Origin: Terriglobia bacterium
GTDB taxonomy: Bacteria; Acidobacteriota; Terriglobia; Bryobacterales; Bryobacteraceae
Assembly (NCBI GenBank): GCA_021325235.1
Contig: JAJPHN010000008.1
Coordinates: forward strand, 1-64,000
DNA length: 64,000 bases
Direction: 5' to 3'
In this document: piece by piece, positions 42,141 to 52,000 of the stretch
How positions within the stretch are numbered: position 1 is the first letter of the stretch
Layout: every line of letters starts with the position of its first letter
Position numbers and translations under genes: made by a program
The notes under the pieces: generated by a model
What the model was told of the DNA's origin: nothing
Databases searched by the model: none
What the model saw: the letters and a program-made list of their open reading frames with translations, nothing else

Positions 42141-42920
42141 TCATTTGACGGCAATTCCTGCTTTAAGACCGCCATCGATCAGGTAATCGCCGCCTGTGCA
42201 GAATCCCGCTCGTGAGGATAGAAGGAAAGCGGCGAGTTCGGCTACTTCCTCTGGCGTGCCGACGCGACCGAGCGGATGCGCCTGGCCGAATCTCTCGAAG
42301 ACACGCTCAACCGGAATATCAGGCGAAAAGATGCGCGCGGCGCGCTCGAGCATCGGGGTGGCGATCGAACCGGGGCTGATGGAATTGACGCGAATGTTAT
42401 CGGCCGCGTGGTCGAGCGCGAGCGCACGTGTAAGGCTCAGGATTGCTCCTTTCGACGTCGCATAGGCAGCCACGCCGCGCTGGCAGGCATGTCCCTGGAC
42501 GGAGGCGAGATTCACGATGGCTCCGCCGCCGCGCTTTTTCATTTCAGGAATCGAGAACTTTGCAAACAGAAAGATGCCGGTGACGTTCACGCTGAGGCAG
42601 CGGTTCCAGGTCTCCAGATCGGTTTCCAAAACATCGCCGAAGGGATGAATGGCTGCCGCGTTTGCCAGGATGTCGACACCACCGAAGGAAGAGACGGCCC
42701 ACCCTACGGCCTGGCGCACATCGCTGGGGTTGGAAACGTCGCACTCCTGAACGTGAATCGCAATCCCTGCCTCCCGTGCCTCTGCTTCGCACTGGTGATT
42801 GGCCGCCTCGTCTACACCGCAGGCCAGCACTTTGCCTCCACCACGTGCGAGGCGCATTGCGATCGCTTTGCCGATTCCGCTCGTACCGGTTACGATGGCT
42901 GCTTTACCTTCGAATTCCAT
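42141..42920 (-). CDS. SDR-family oxidoreductase of the mannoside locus
   Basis: The ATG at 42920 overlaps the uxuA stop by one base, so I prefer it to the upstream frame start. The 259-residue protein is a classical SDR with Ser (NLASVQG), Y-x3-K (YATSK) and the SPGSIATPM and GGDYLIDGGL ends. Two features are off-pattern: the cofactor loop reads TGTSGIG, one residue shorter than the usual TGxxxGxG, and the NNAG motif is replaced by LANAAA. An Asp after the second strand (GVDEAA) suggests NAD. It sits with mannonate dehydratase and a sugar transporter, so it may be a D-mannose (aldose) dehydrogenase or an SDR-type fructuronate reductase; both are inference. Confidence 0.85.
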   Translation of the reverse strand: MEFEGKAAIVTGTSGIGKAIAMRLARGGGKVLACGVDEAANHQCEAEAREAGIAIHVQECDVSNPSDVRQAVGWAVSSFGGVDILANAAAIHPFGDVLETDLETWNRCLSVNVTGIFLFAKFSIPEMKKRGGGAIVNLASVQGHACQRGVAAYATSKGAILSLTRALALDHAADNIRVNSISPGSIATPMLERAARIFSPDIPVERVFERFGQAHPLGRVGTPEEVAELAAFLLSSRAGFCTGGDYLIDGGLKAGIAVK

Positions 42921-43999
42921 CAGGCGCGGCTCCCCTCCACCGCTCGTGCGCAAGCGCGCAAATAGCCCATGGCAAACGCCATACCGGCATGCCACGGCGC
43001 ATCGCAGGTGAGCTGCGGAGCATGATCCGGAATAATCATGCCCTGGAAATCGTTTCGCTTCAGAATTTCGAAGATGCGAAGAACATCCACGTCTCCCTCG
43101 TCGATGTGCGACTCCTTGTACTCAGGCACTTTTCCTTTCACATTGCGCAGATGGATATAGGCGATCCGACCCTGCGCGCTGTATCGATCGACTGCTTCGT
43201 AAACGTCGCCGTCGCGCATTTCGGCAATGGTACCTACACAGCACTCGAGCTGGTTCGACGGGCTGCGATTGATGTCGATCAGTTTCTGATACAGATCGGG
43301 ACGATAAACGAGTCTTGGCTGTCCGCGCAAGAACGGCAAAGGCGGATCATCCGGATGCGCCGCCAGCCGTACACCGGCGCGCTCTGCAACCGGCAGGCAC
43401 TCATTGAGAAAATCCGCCACACGCTGCCAAAGCTGCTCATGCGTGGCGGACGGTACGAAACCTGCAGGCGCTTGTGAATCGTAGATCATGTTCCAGACCA
43501 TCCCGTTCGGAATCGGCTCGTCAAGCGGACCATTCATGCCCACACTGATGGCGCCGCCTCGTGCGAATGGCCCCGACACACGCCCCGCCACGCCGGCAAT
43601 GCTGAAGTTGTATCCAATGACGGGAATGCCGATGTCTCCGACGCGGCGTATGGTGTCTTTCAAGCCTTCGAGTTGCTGCTTCTTGCGCGGGCCATCGAGC
43701 AGCACGTCGGACCAGTGAGCCGGATCAAAGTTTTCGATCGCTTCCCAGATGAGTCCGGCGTCTTCGATCTGCTTCTTGATCTCACGCATTTCTTCCGCGG
43801 ACCACAACCGATCCGGATCGCCCGCATAGCCCCAGCCGGCGAGTTCACCGACGGGCTGGTCGTGGCGAGGATTGGCGGAGCCACCTTTGTTGAAGTAGTC
43901 GACGAGATGTACGACCACATGCGTGGCGCCCACCTGGCGTGCGAAGGCAAGGTGCGATGGATTCAGCATGTGCCGGTAAAGCCCAAAACCGAGTTTCAT
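42920..43999 (-). CDS. uxuA: Mannonate dehydratase-family protein
   Basis: The ATG at 43999 overlaps the transporter stop by four bases. The 359-residue protein follows the UxuA TIM-barrel: WEAIENFD, IPVIGYNFS, RLAAHPDDPPLPFLRGQPRLV, LECCVGTIAEM, IAYIHLRNVKG, ESHIDEGDVDVL and GMIIPDHAPQLT carry the expected metal ligands (His of HPDDPP, Cys of CCVG, His of HLR, Asp of DH). It dehydrates D-mannonate to 2-keto-3-deoxy-D-gluconate. The E. coli protein has HGH where this has HAP after the last Asp. At 359 residues it is of the shorter subgroup. It is the middle gene of the leftward unit. Confidence 0.9.
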   Translation of the reverse strand: MKLGFGLYRHMLNPSHLAFARQVGATHVVVHLVDYFNKGGSANPRHDQPVGELAGWGYAGDPDRLWSAEEMREIKKQIEDAGLIWEAIENFDPAHWSDVLLDGPRKKQQLEGLKDTIRRVGDIGIPVIGYNFSIAGVAGRVSGPFARGGAISVGMNGPLDEPIPNGMVWNMIYDSQAPAGFVPSATHEQLWQRVADFLNECLPVAERAGVRLAAHPDDPPLPFLRGQPRLVYRPDLYQKLIDINRSPSNQLECCVGTIAEMRDGDVYEAVDRYSAQGRIAYIHLRNVKGKVPEYKESHIDEGDVDVLRIFEILKRNDFQGMIIPDHAPQLTCDAPWHAGMAFAMGYLRACARAVEGSRA

Positions 44000-45381
44000 A
44001 ATGTCTTGTCCAGCGTCGGGCGAGGCAGCCAGATGCGGCTGATCTGCTCGAGCGAGTAGCCTTTCGTCTCCGGAACGAAGAGAAGTACAAAGAGAAAATC
44101 GATGGCGGCCATAAACGCGAAAACGAAGAATGCGCCGTGGGTGCCAAGATGGCTTTGCATCAAAGGGAAGAACTGAGCGGCCAAATAGGCGAAGATCCAG
44201 ATGGCCGTGGTGGCAATCGACATCGCGATGCCGCGCACTTTTGTCGGGAAAATCTCGGAGATGATCACCCAGCAGACTGCGCCGTTTCCTACTGCGTGCC
44301 CGGCGACAAAGGCCATCACACCTGCGAGTATTCCGTTGCTGGCGGCTCGCGAGAGATACAGGCAACCGACAATCACCAGAGCGGCGGTCTGCGCGGCAAT
44401 GCCCCACAAAAGCAGTGTTCTGCGCCCGGCTCTGTCCACCAGCCAGATCGCCAGCATGGTGAAAACGAGATTCACAATACCGACCAGCACGGATTGAAAA
44501 AATGCGTTCGATGCGCTTTGTCCGGCGCTCTGGAAGACGACCGGAAGGAACGCGAGCAATGCTGTGATTCCGCTGGTTTGGGAAAGCGCTGCGAGCGCGA
44601 ACCCAATCAGCAGCGCGCGCCGGTACGGGCCATCGAGCAGTTCCCGGGACCCGCCATGCTCTTGGGCGAGAGAACGGCTGATCGAAGCGGCCTCGTCCGC
44701 GGCGATCGACTCGCCATTTATGGCCGCCAGAACCGAGTGCGCCTGGGCCAACCGACCGGTCTTCATGAGCCAGCGCGGACTCTCTTTCGAAAAGGCGATG
44801 ATGGCGGCAAAGACAATAGCCGGTAGCGCCGCCACAGCGAACATCCAGCGCCAGCCTCGCGCAATCTGCCAGGCTTCTGTGCCTGAAATCTCGATGCGCA
44901 TGTTGACATAAACGGCACACAATATCCCGATGACGATGCCGAGTTGGTATAGAACCACAAGCCGCCCCCGCATCTTCGCCGGTGCGATTTCGGCAATGTA
45001 CATGGGCGCCACGATGGACGCGGCGCCGGTGCCGATGCCGCCGATCATTCGCCAGCCGACGTATTGGGGGAAGCTGGCAGCCGCCCATACTCCTGCCGAG
45101 GAAAGTGCAAAGCAGGCCGCGCAGCCGTACAGTGCTCGTTTCAATCCGAATCGATCCGCAATCGCTCCGGCCAGAGCCGAGCCGATCAGCGAGCCGACTA
45201 GTGCGCAGCCAGCGGCCCAGCCGACCGCGGCGGGATCGAGCCTAAAGTATCTCGCCAGATGCGCGATGGCTCCGCTGATCACGATGTTGTCGTAGCCGAA
45301 CAAGAATCCGGCCAGGAACGCTACTGCGCTGGCAAGGAACAGAACTGCGCTGCTCCCGCCCGCCCGCGCTGTTTCGGTCAT
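43996..45381 (-). CDS. MFS sugar transporter, sugar porter family
   Basis: I place the start at 45381 (MTETARAGGSSAVLF); upstream codons in the frame look non-coding. The 461-residue protein has 12 predicted spans with sugar-porter landmarks: FLFGYDNIVISGAI, GAIADRFGLKRALYG, RMIGGIGTGAASIVAPMYIAEIAPAKMRGRLV, SKESPRWLM at the central loop (usual PESPRWL), LSQTSGITALLAF, VDRAGRRTLLL and FVPETKGYSLEQI. It probably moves a hexose or pentose with protons across the inner membrane. The mannosidase gene is divergent, 93 bases away, and uxuA follows with a four-base overlap. Confidence 0.92.
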   Translation of the reverse strand: MTETARAGGSSAVLFLASAVAFLAGFLFGYDNIVISGAIAHLARYFRLDPAAVGWAAGCALVGSLIGSALAGAIADRFGLKRALYGCAACFALSSAGVWAAASFPQYVGWRMIGGIGTGAASIVAPMYIAEIAPAKMRGRLVVLYQLGIVIGILCAVYVNMRIEISGTEAWQIARGWRWMFAVAALPAIVFAAIIAFSKESPRWLMKTGRLAQAHSVLAAINGESIAADEAASISRSLAQEHGGSRELLDGPYRRALLIGFALAALSQTSGITALLAFLPVVFQSAGQSASNAFFQSVLVGIVNLVFTMLAIWLVDRAGRRTLLLWGIAAQTAALVIVGCLYLSRAASNGILAGVMAFVAGHAVGNGAVCWVIISEIFPTKVRGIAMSIATTAIWIFAYLAAQFFPLMQSHLGTHGAFFVFAFMAAIDFLFVLLFVPETKGYSLEQISRIWLPRPTLDKTL

Positions 45382-45474
45382 GTTTGCCAATCGCGCCTTA
45401 GACACTGACTTTTTCTTCGCCCAAGAGAAAGAAACAATGGTATCGTAATCGAGGTTGACTCTGAGAAACAAGTT

Positions 45475-48400
45475 ATGAAGATACCGCAGGTATGGTTTTT
45501 CTCGGCTGTGCTGGCTGTTGCGGCGTGTGCGAATGCACGAACAATTTGGGAAATCGGCAAGTTCGACCAATCACCGGTTGAGTTTTCGCAAGGTCAGAGG
45601 GATACGGCCAGCTTCGTGGTGGGCAGTAGCGAAGCAGCGCGGGATTGGCCCTCCGGCCAGGCGAGCGGAAAGACGTATCGCATCTCCTTTCAGCTCGAAT
45701 CAGTCCAGGGGTCGTACGAGCTGAAAATCGGAGCGCTGATCGATCACCCGCGCGTGCCGGCGTTGAAGATCGATGTCAACGGACACGCAGGAATGTTCTA
45801 TCTGCACCCGGAGTTGAGTTACTCGCGTAGTGATTTCGACTATGCATTCGATCCGCACGAATCGCAGAGCATCATTACGATAAACGTGCCCGCAGCCTTT
45901 CTGAAGCGGGGCGCTAACTCGATTGCGATTACCTGTCTGGACGATCCGGTCACGCCCGGTGGCGAAGAAGAGATTGGCGGGATCAGCTACGACGCTTTGA
46001 GTTTTGCTCAGGAACCTGCAGCCGCGCACTCGGCCGGCGAACCATCCATAACCGCGAGCCCGACGATCTTCTATCACAACGCAGCTGGCGGACTGGTCGA
46101 GCTGGTAGACGTCTTCGTCCGGTTCCCGCGCGCCTGGAGTGCCGATTCAGCTGCTCTCGTCGTGAATGGCCACCGAGCGGAGGCTCAGTATGCTGCCGGA
46201 GAGTTCGGGGAGGTTCGCCTGAGCTTTGAAGTGCCTGAGTGGACGGGAACCGCAACCGGCGCTTTCTCGCTTTCGGCGCGCTCCCGGCATAACACACAGA
46301 TACCGCTAACCGCGCAACGTAAGTGGACCATGTATATAGTTCCCCACACCCACTTAGATGTCGGCTACACCGACTACCAGGGGAAAGTGGCCGAAACACA
46401 GGCGCGAGTACTAAGTCAGGCCGCGTCCCTGATTGCCGAACATCCCGATTTCCGGTTCTCCATGGATGGATCGTGGAATCTGCAGCAGTTACTCGCTACT
46501 CGCCCCAAGGGAAAGCAGGACGAGATACTCGGTCTGATTCGGAGCGGCAAGATGGCTATGCCGGCGCAGAATTGCAACTTACTAACGGGCTATGCTTCGC
46601 TGGAGACGCTTTATCGGTCGCTGTATGCCTCGAAAGAACTGTCGACCCGCTATCACTTGCCTTTTGAATACGCCAACATAACTGATGTTCCAACCTATTC
46701 CGGCAGTTATCCTTCCGTTCTTGCAAGCAGCGGAGTGAAGTATTGGGTGGCCGCCTCGAACAACGATCGCGCGCCCATCTTTTTTTACGATCATTGGAAC
46801 GAGAAATCGCCGTTTTGGTGGATCGGGCCGGATGGGCAGAAGGTGCTGTTCTGGTACTCGCGACACTACATGCAGGTTCAGACGCTCTTCGGTCTTCCGC
46901 CGCAGTTAAATGCTGTGCGCGAATCGCTGCCCATCTACTTACAGGCGTATTCCCAACCGAGTTACAAGCTGGATGTGGCGTTGATCTACGGAACGCAGGT
47001 CGAGAACACCGACCTGTTTCCGGCGACGGCGACTTTCGCAAACGACTGGAACAGGCAGTATGCGTACCCGAAGCTTGTGTACGCCACTTTCCCCGACTTC
47101 TTTCATTATCTGGAGCAGCATTACGGGAACCAGCTCGACAGTTTCAAAGGCGACGGAGGCGGCTACTGGGAGGATGGCATCGGCAGCGATGCGTTTTACG
47201 CGCAAGAGGATCGAGAAAACCAGAATCGAGCGCTATCCGGCGAAATTCTTTCGACGGCTATGCATTCGTTCGATCCCACCCTGAACCCTCCGAGCGGGCT
47301 CCTGGAGGATATCTGGCAGAACATTATCTTGTTTGCGGAACATACGTGGGCTTCGTACAACTCCGTGTCGCAGCCGAACCATGATGAGACGATTCGGCAA
47401 CTGCGAGTAAAAGATGATCGCGCCGATCGAGCACATCTCGAGATTGAAGACTTGATGAATCGTTCGCTTAGTCAACTGGCCAACGACATTCATATTCCCA
47501 AGAACACGCTGGTCGTTTTCAATTCCTTGAACTGGGCACGCAACCTGGTCGTGGAAACGGACCTGTTCGAACATCCGACGTTAACCGATTTGACAACGCA
47601 TGAGGTAGTTCCGCTCGAGGTTTTGTCTCGCAAGGAGGGCTTCCTGCATGTGCGCTTCCTCGCGAAGGATGTGCCAGGAGTCGGCTATAAGTGCTTCGCG
47701 ATCGAGTACGCCAAACAGGGCGGACCGCCAGAACCCGCTTTTACGAAGCAGGAAACAATAGAGAACCAATTCTATCGTGTGACGGTTGATGAAGCGTCAG
47801 GCTCGCTGAGCAGTATCTTTGACAAACAATTACAGCGGGAGTTAGTAGATTCGAAGAGCCCTTACAGGTTTGGCCAGTACCTATACGTAACTGGAGGCGA
47901 CGGCGACACGCAGATGGTGAATCCGTTTCCGGCGCTTCCGCCCGGGAAACTGCAGCTTGATCCCGCTTCCCATGGAAGGTATCTCGGCGTCGAGAAACTT
48001 CCCTGGGGTGAATCGATCCGGCTTACCAGCTCCAGTACAAACACGCCGCTCATCGAAACGGAGATCTTGCTTTTCAATGACCAAAAGAAGATCGAATTCC
48101 GATATCACCTGAAAAAGACAGAGACGACGAAGAAGGAGGGCGTCTACTTTGCCTTTCCGATAGCTGCTGCGAAGCCGGACTTCCTATACGCAACGCAGCA
48201 ACAGTGGATCGATCCAGCGCGCGACCTGATGAAGGGCGGGAGCCTCGAGTGGTTTAACGTTCAGGGCTGGATGGCGGTTCACGACTCCAGCGCCGCTGTT
48301 GGAATCGTCCCGCTCGACGCCTCTTTGGCAAGTTTCGGCGATATCAATCGTGGTCTGTGGCCCGGAAGCTTCGCGCCCAGGAGCAGCACAATCTTCTCCT

Positions 48401-48879
48401 ACGTTATGAACAACTACTGGCATACGAATTACCGAGCCGGGCAAGGCGGCGATTTCACCTTCCGGTACGCTCTCACCAGTGCTCCGCAATTCGACGGCGG
48501 AGCGCTGAGCAAGCTTGGCTTAGAAGAGATGCGCCCGGCGGAACTGAACTATGTCGTTAGCCAGGACAAGCCCGGAGACCCAGACCGGCCTTTGCCTGCC
48601 GAAGGAGCGGATTTCTTGCGCACCACCGGCGAAGGGGTGGCGCTTGTTACGTGGAAAAAGGCTGAAGACGGGAACGGTACGATCGTGCGCCTGCAGGAGA
48701 TCGCAGGCAAACCGGCTAAAGCCGCAATTGAACTCACAAAGTCCAGGATTACGTCCGCGCAACTCTGCACAGGGGTGGAAGACAACTTACGGACGCTGGC
48801 TGTTTCCGGTGATCAGGTGCGACTTACTTTGCGGCCGTTCGAAGTTCTGACCGTGCGCTTACTTGCAGAAGGCAAGTAG
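45475..48879 (+). CDS. Secreted GH38 alpha-mannosidase with N-terminal beta-sandwich
   Basis: The 1134-residue protein has a signal peptide (PQVWFFSAVLAVAACANA). Residues about 25-180 form a beta-sandwich like domain III of rhamnogalacturonan lyases (WEIGKFDQSPVEF, SYELKIGALIDHP, GANSIAITCLDD), probably carbohydrate-binding. The GH38 catalytic domain starts near 285 with VPHTHLDVGYTDY, giving Zn ligands around H291-D295. The probable nucleophile Asp lies in ANITDVPTYSGSY, and a later ligand His in FAEHTWASYN. The C-terminal beta-rich half (about 700-1134, from NSLNWARNLVVETDL) is the standard GH38 beta-domain set. It would release mannose from alpha-mannosides outside the cytoplasm. It is followed by the TonB-dependent receptor after 124 bases, which has its own promoter. 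Confidence 0.93.
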   Translation: MKIPQVWFFSAVLAVAACANARTIWEIGKFDQSPVEFSQGQRDTASFVVGSSEAARDWPSGQASGKTYRISFQLESVQGSYELKIGALIDHPRVPALKIDVNGHAGMFYLHPELSYSRSDFDYAFDPHESQSIITINVPAAFLKRGANSIAITCLDDPVTPGGEEEIGGISYDALSFAQEPAAAHSAGEPSITASPTIFYHNAAGGLVELVDVFVRFPRAWSADSAALVVNGHRAEAQYAAGEFGEVRLSFEVPEWTGTATGAFSLSARSRHNTQIPLTAQRKWTMYIVPHTHLDVGYTDYQGKVAETQARVLSQAASLIAEHPDFRFSMDGSWNLQQLLATRPKGKQDEILGLIRSGKMAMPAQNCNLLTGYASLETLYRSLYASKELSTRYHLPFEYANITDVPTYSGSYPSVLASSGVKYWVAASNNDRAPIFFYDHWNEKSPFWWIGPDGQKVLFWYSRHYMQVQTLFGLPPQLNAVRESLPIYLQAYSQPSYKLDVALIYGTQVENTDLFPATATFANDWNRQYAYPKLVYATFPDFFHYLEQHYGNQLDSFKGDGGGYWEDGIGSDAFYAQEDRENQNRALSGEILSTAMHSFDPTLNPPSGLLEDIWQNIILFAEHTWASYNSVSQPNHDETIRQLRVKDDRADRAHLEIEDLMNRSLSQLANDIHIPKNTLVVFNSLNWARNLVVETDLFEHPTLTDLTTHEVVPLEVLSRKEGFLHVRFLAKDVPGVGYKCFAIEYAKQGGPPEPAFTKQETIENQFYRVTVDEASGSLSSIFDKQLQRELVDSKSPYRFGQYLYVTGGDGDTQMVNPFPALPPGKLQLDPASHGRYLGVEKLPWGESIRLTSSSTNTPLIETEILLFNDQKKIEFRYHLKKTETTKKEGVYFAFPIAAAKPDFLYATQQQWIDPARDLMKGGSLEWFNVQGWMAVHDSSAAVGIVPLDASLASFGDINRGLWPGSFAPRSSTIFSYVMNNYWHTNYRAGQGGDFTFRYALTSAPQFDGGALSKLGLEEMRPAELNYVVSQDKPGDPDRPLPAEGADFLRTTGEGVALVTWKKAEDGNGTIVRLQEIAGKPAKAAIELTKSRITSAQLCTGVEDNLRTLAVSGDQVRLTLRPFEVLTVRLLAEGK

Positions 48880-48915
48880 TAGTCCGACGACTTTCGCTAT
48901 GGCGTTAAAAAAGTC

Positions 48916-48945
48916 TTGACCTAGTAGGCTCCGGTGCTTTATAGA
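48916..48945 (+). promoter_or_regulatory. Promoter upstream of the TonB-dependent receptor
   Basis: TTGACC (48916-48921) and TATAGA (48940-48945) are spaced by 18 bases, a good vegetative-type promoter. It lies between the mannosidase stop and the receptor ATG at 49004; AAGGAG near 48990 serves as ribosome-binding site. The receptor can thus be expressed separately from the mannosidase. Confidence 0.65.
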
Positions 48946-49003
48946 TAACTGTACGTAGCTCTGTCTCAGATCAGGGCTTTGGTGGGAGTGGAAGGAGTCC
49001 AGG

Positions 49004-52000
49004 ATGACACTCATACGCAAACTCGGCAGCTTCGGCTTGTTTGTTTGGTTAGGCATCGCTGTAATCGCAAACGGCCAGACGACGAACGGCTCCATCACGG
49101 GGACGATCACGGACCCTTCGGGATCGGCGGTCGCCGGTGTGCAGATCCAGGTCAAAAACCAGGACACGGGCGAGCAGCGTAGCGCGACCACGATCGAGAA
49201 TGGCACGTACAGCATTCCACAATTGCCGCCAGGCCGCTACAACATCACCGTCGAAAAACAGGGCTTTGCGAAGGAGGCGCGAACCGGAGTGCCGTTGCTG
49301 GTAAATCAAAGCGCAACGCTCGATTTCACTCTCACTGTTGCGGCTGTTTCCGAAACTGTCGAAGTGACGGGCGCGCCGCCTGCGCTCAATACCACGACAG
49401 CCACATTAGGCGATGTGATTGAGCACCAGCAGATCGTGGATCTCCCGCTGAACGGGCGCAATTTCACACAGTTAACGCTGCTAACCCCCGGTGCAGCACC
49501 GCAGGAATCCGGCCAGCAAGGCGCTTTCACCGTCAAGCTGGGCGCGGGCGCGATCAGCCCTTCGGTAAACGGGCAACGAGGGCAGCAGAACAACTTCACG
49601 ATGGACGGCCTGCTGAATAACAACATCTACACCGATACCTGGGCGATCAGCCCGCCGCCCGATGCACTGCAGGAATTCAACGTCCAATCCCACATCACCG
49701 ATTCGCAATTCTCTATCTCCTCGGGAGCGAACATCAACATTGTCAGCCGCTCCGGCACGAATCAGTTTCATGGTGATCTCTGGGAGTTTTTTCGCAACGA
49801 CGTGCTGGATGCGCGTAACTTCTTCGACCAGACCAAGCCTCCCTACCGGCAGAACCAATACGGGGTTGCGTTCGGCGGTCCGGTTATCAAGAACAACACC
49901 TGGTTTGAAGCGTACTGGGAAGGTTTCCGCTCTGTTCAGAGCCTAAGCTATTTTGCGAGCGTCCCAACACAGGCCATGCGCAACGGCGATTTCTCCGGGA
50001 TTCTCGGGGCGCAGGTCGGCGTCGATAGTCTGGGGCGCCCGATGTATGCCAACGAAATCTACGATCCGCTCACGAGCCGGCCCGATCCGACGCATCCCGG
50101 CACGATTTTGCGAGATCCGTTCCCGAACAATGTCATTCCGACCGCCCGGCTCAACGCAACTACTTTATTGGTTCTGCAGAAATACTACCCCCAACCGAAC
50201 CTGAATGTCGGGCCCAGTGTTCTCCCGAATTACGAGTTCACCGGAAGTAACAACACACAAAGCGATCAGACCGGCATACGCGTCGATCACCGGTTTGGTG
50301 ACAACGATACGATCTTCGGCCGGTACAATCGCTCGAATGCGACGTTGCTACGGCCCGAGTCGCTTCCGAGTTATCAGCAGTCTCTGGTCAATTACGCCCA
50401 GACCTTTGCGCTCGGCTACACACACTTGTTCGGACCGACCGTGGTGCTCAACATTCGCTATGGTTACACGAACACTAATTTTGGCCAGTTCGATGCGCCA
50501 TCCGGTCAGGCATTCATAACACAGACAAACTTTGCGCAACTCGCACCGGCCAAAAACGGCCTCGCACTTGGCCCGAATATGGGCATTTCGAACGGCTACA
50601 CGGGTATTTCCCAGTTTGCGATCCCGCTTGGACCGCAATATAACCACGACGGCCATGCCGACGTGTCGATCGTGCGCGGCAAGCATACTTTAGGCGCCGG
50701 TGCCATGATCTATCACATCCACAGCTTTGACGATGGCTGGGGCATGGGACCCAGCTTTACGCAGAATGCAACGTCGCAGGGTGGCGTTGTCAACGGCACG
50801 GGATCCGGTCCCGCCAGTTTTATGCTTGGATTGCCCGATAGCATCTTCGGATTTCTAGGTAACACGTCAGCCGACGAGCGTGGCTGGTGGTACGGCGGTT
50901 ATGTGCAGGATCAGTGGCAAGTATCGTCCAAGCTGACCGTCACCTATGGATTGCGGTATGACTTCGTGGAGCCGCCCAGCTACGGAAGCAAAATTGTATC
51001 CGGCCTGAACGTGCTCACCGGTAATTTCCTTGTGTCCGGCGCTGCACCGCCGCTTTATCCATCCCCTAACGTGCGCAAGACCTATTACGATCCCTACTAT
51101 AAAGGATTCCAGCCGCGTTTTGGTGCCGCTTATCGAGCGGGATCCAAGACGGTATTACGAGCGGCTTACGCCATGTTTGACGACCATAATAACGTGCTGG
51201 TCCAGGAAACGCAGGATCCGCGTATCTCATGGCCGCAGGGCGTGGGCGTGTCGGTCGTCGATCTGAACCGCGGCTTTCCCACGACCTATTTCAACAACCT
51301 GCCTACTTATGCGTCGTTCTTCAATCCGCTACAGCCATATGTCGCTTTCGGAGCGGATCCGCGCAACAAAGTACCGTACGCGATGGAGTACAACGCCGGA
51401 GTGGAGCAACAACTTCCGGCAGCGATGGTACTGGCTGTAAACTATGTAGGCTCGCTCGGACGACACCTCTTCATTCAGCCCACAGCAAACACGGCGCTGT
51501 ATCCCGGTCCCGGCGCAGTATCGGCACGCCAGCCCTTCCCGCAATACGGAGGCTCCTTTTCTTTCGACGAAAATGTGGGTAATTCCAGTTACAACGCCCT
51601 TCAGGTAAAGTTACAGAAAAGCCTGTCGTTTGGCTTGAACTTCCTCGCTTCGTATACCTGGTCCAAATCGCTCGACATTCAATCGGAGGGGCAGTCGGGC
51701 AGTATCGAAACGATCTATGACTTGCGCCGGGATTGGGGACCCTCCGATTTCAACCGTTCCCATCTCTTTGTTTTTAGCGGAATTTACCAGCTACCGTTTG
51801 GGAAAGGAAAAGCGCACTTAGCAAACGCGAATGCGTTTACGACAACACTGTTAGGCAACTGGAATGTGGGAACCATTGTCACGCTTAACAGTGGTCAACC
51901 ATTCAGTATTTCGGCCGGCGGCGACATTGCTAATGTGGGCGGCGGCTCTCAGCGCGCGGAGGTCGTCGGCGACCCACAATCCGGCTTTCAACAGAGCAGA

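Noticed and set aside
41953-42144. Small leftward open frame in the convergent gap (63 codons)
   Set aside because: No ribosome-binding site, no similarity and many rare residues; more likely non-coding.
42921-45088. 722-codon open frame containing uxuA
   Set aside because: The upstream half is a frame-shifted shadow of the MFS transporter; uxuA begins at 43999.
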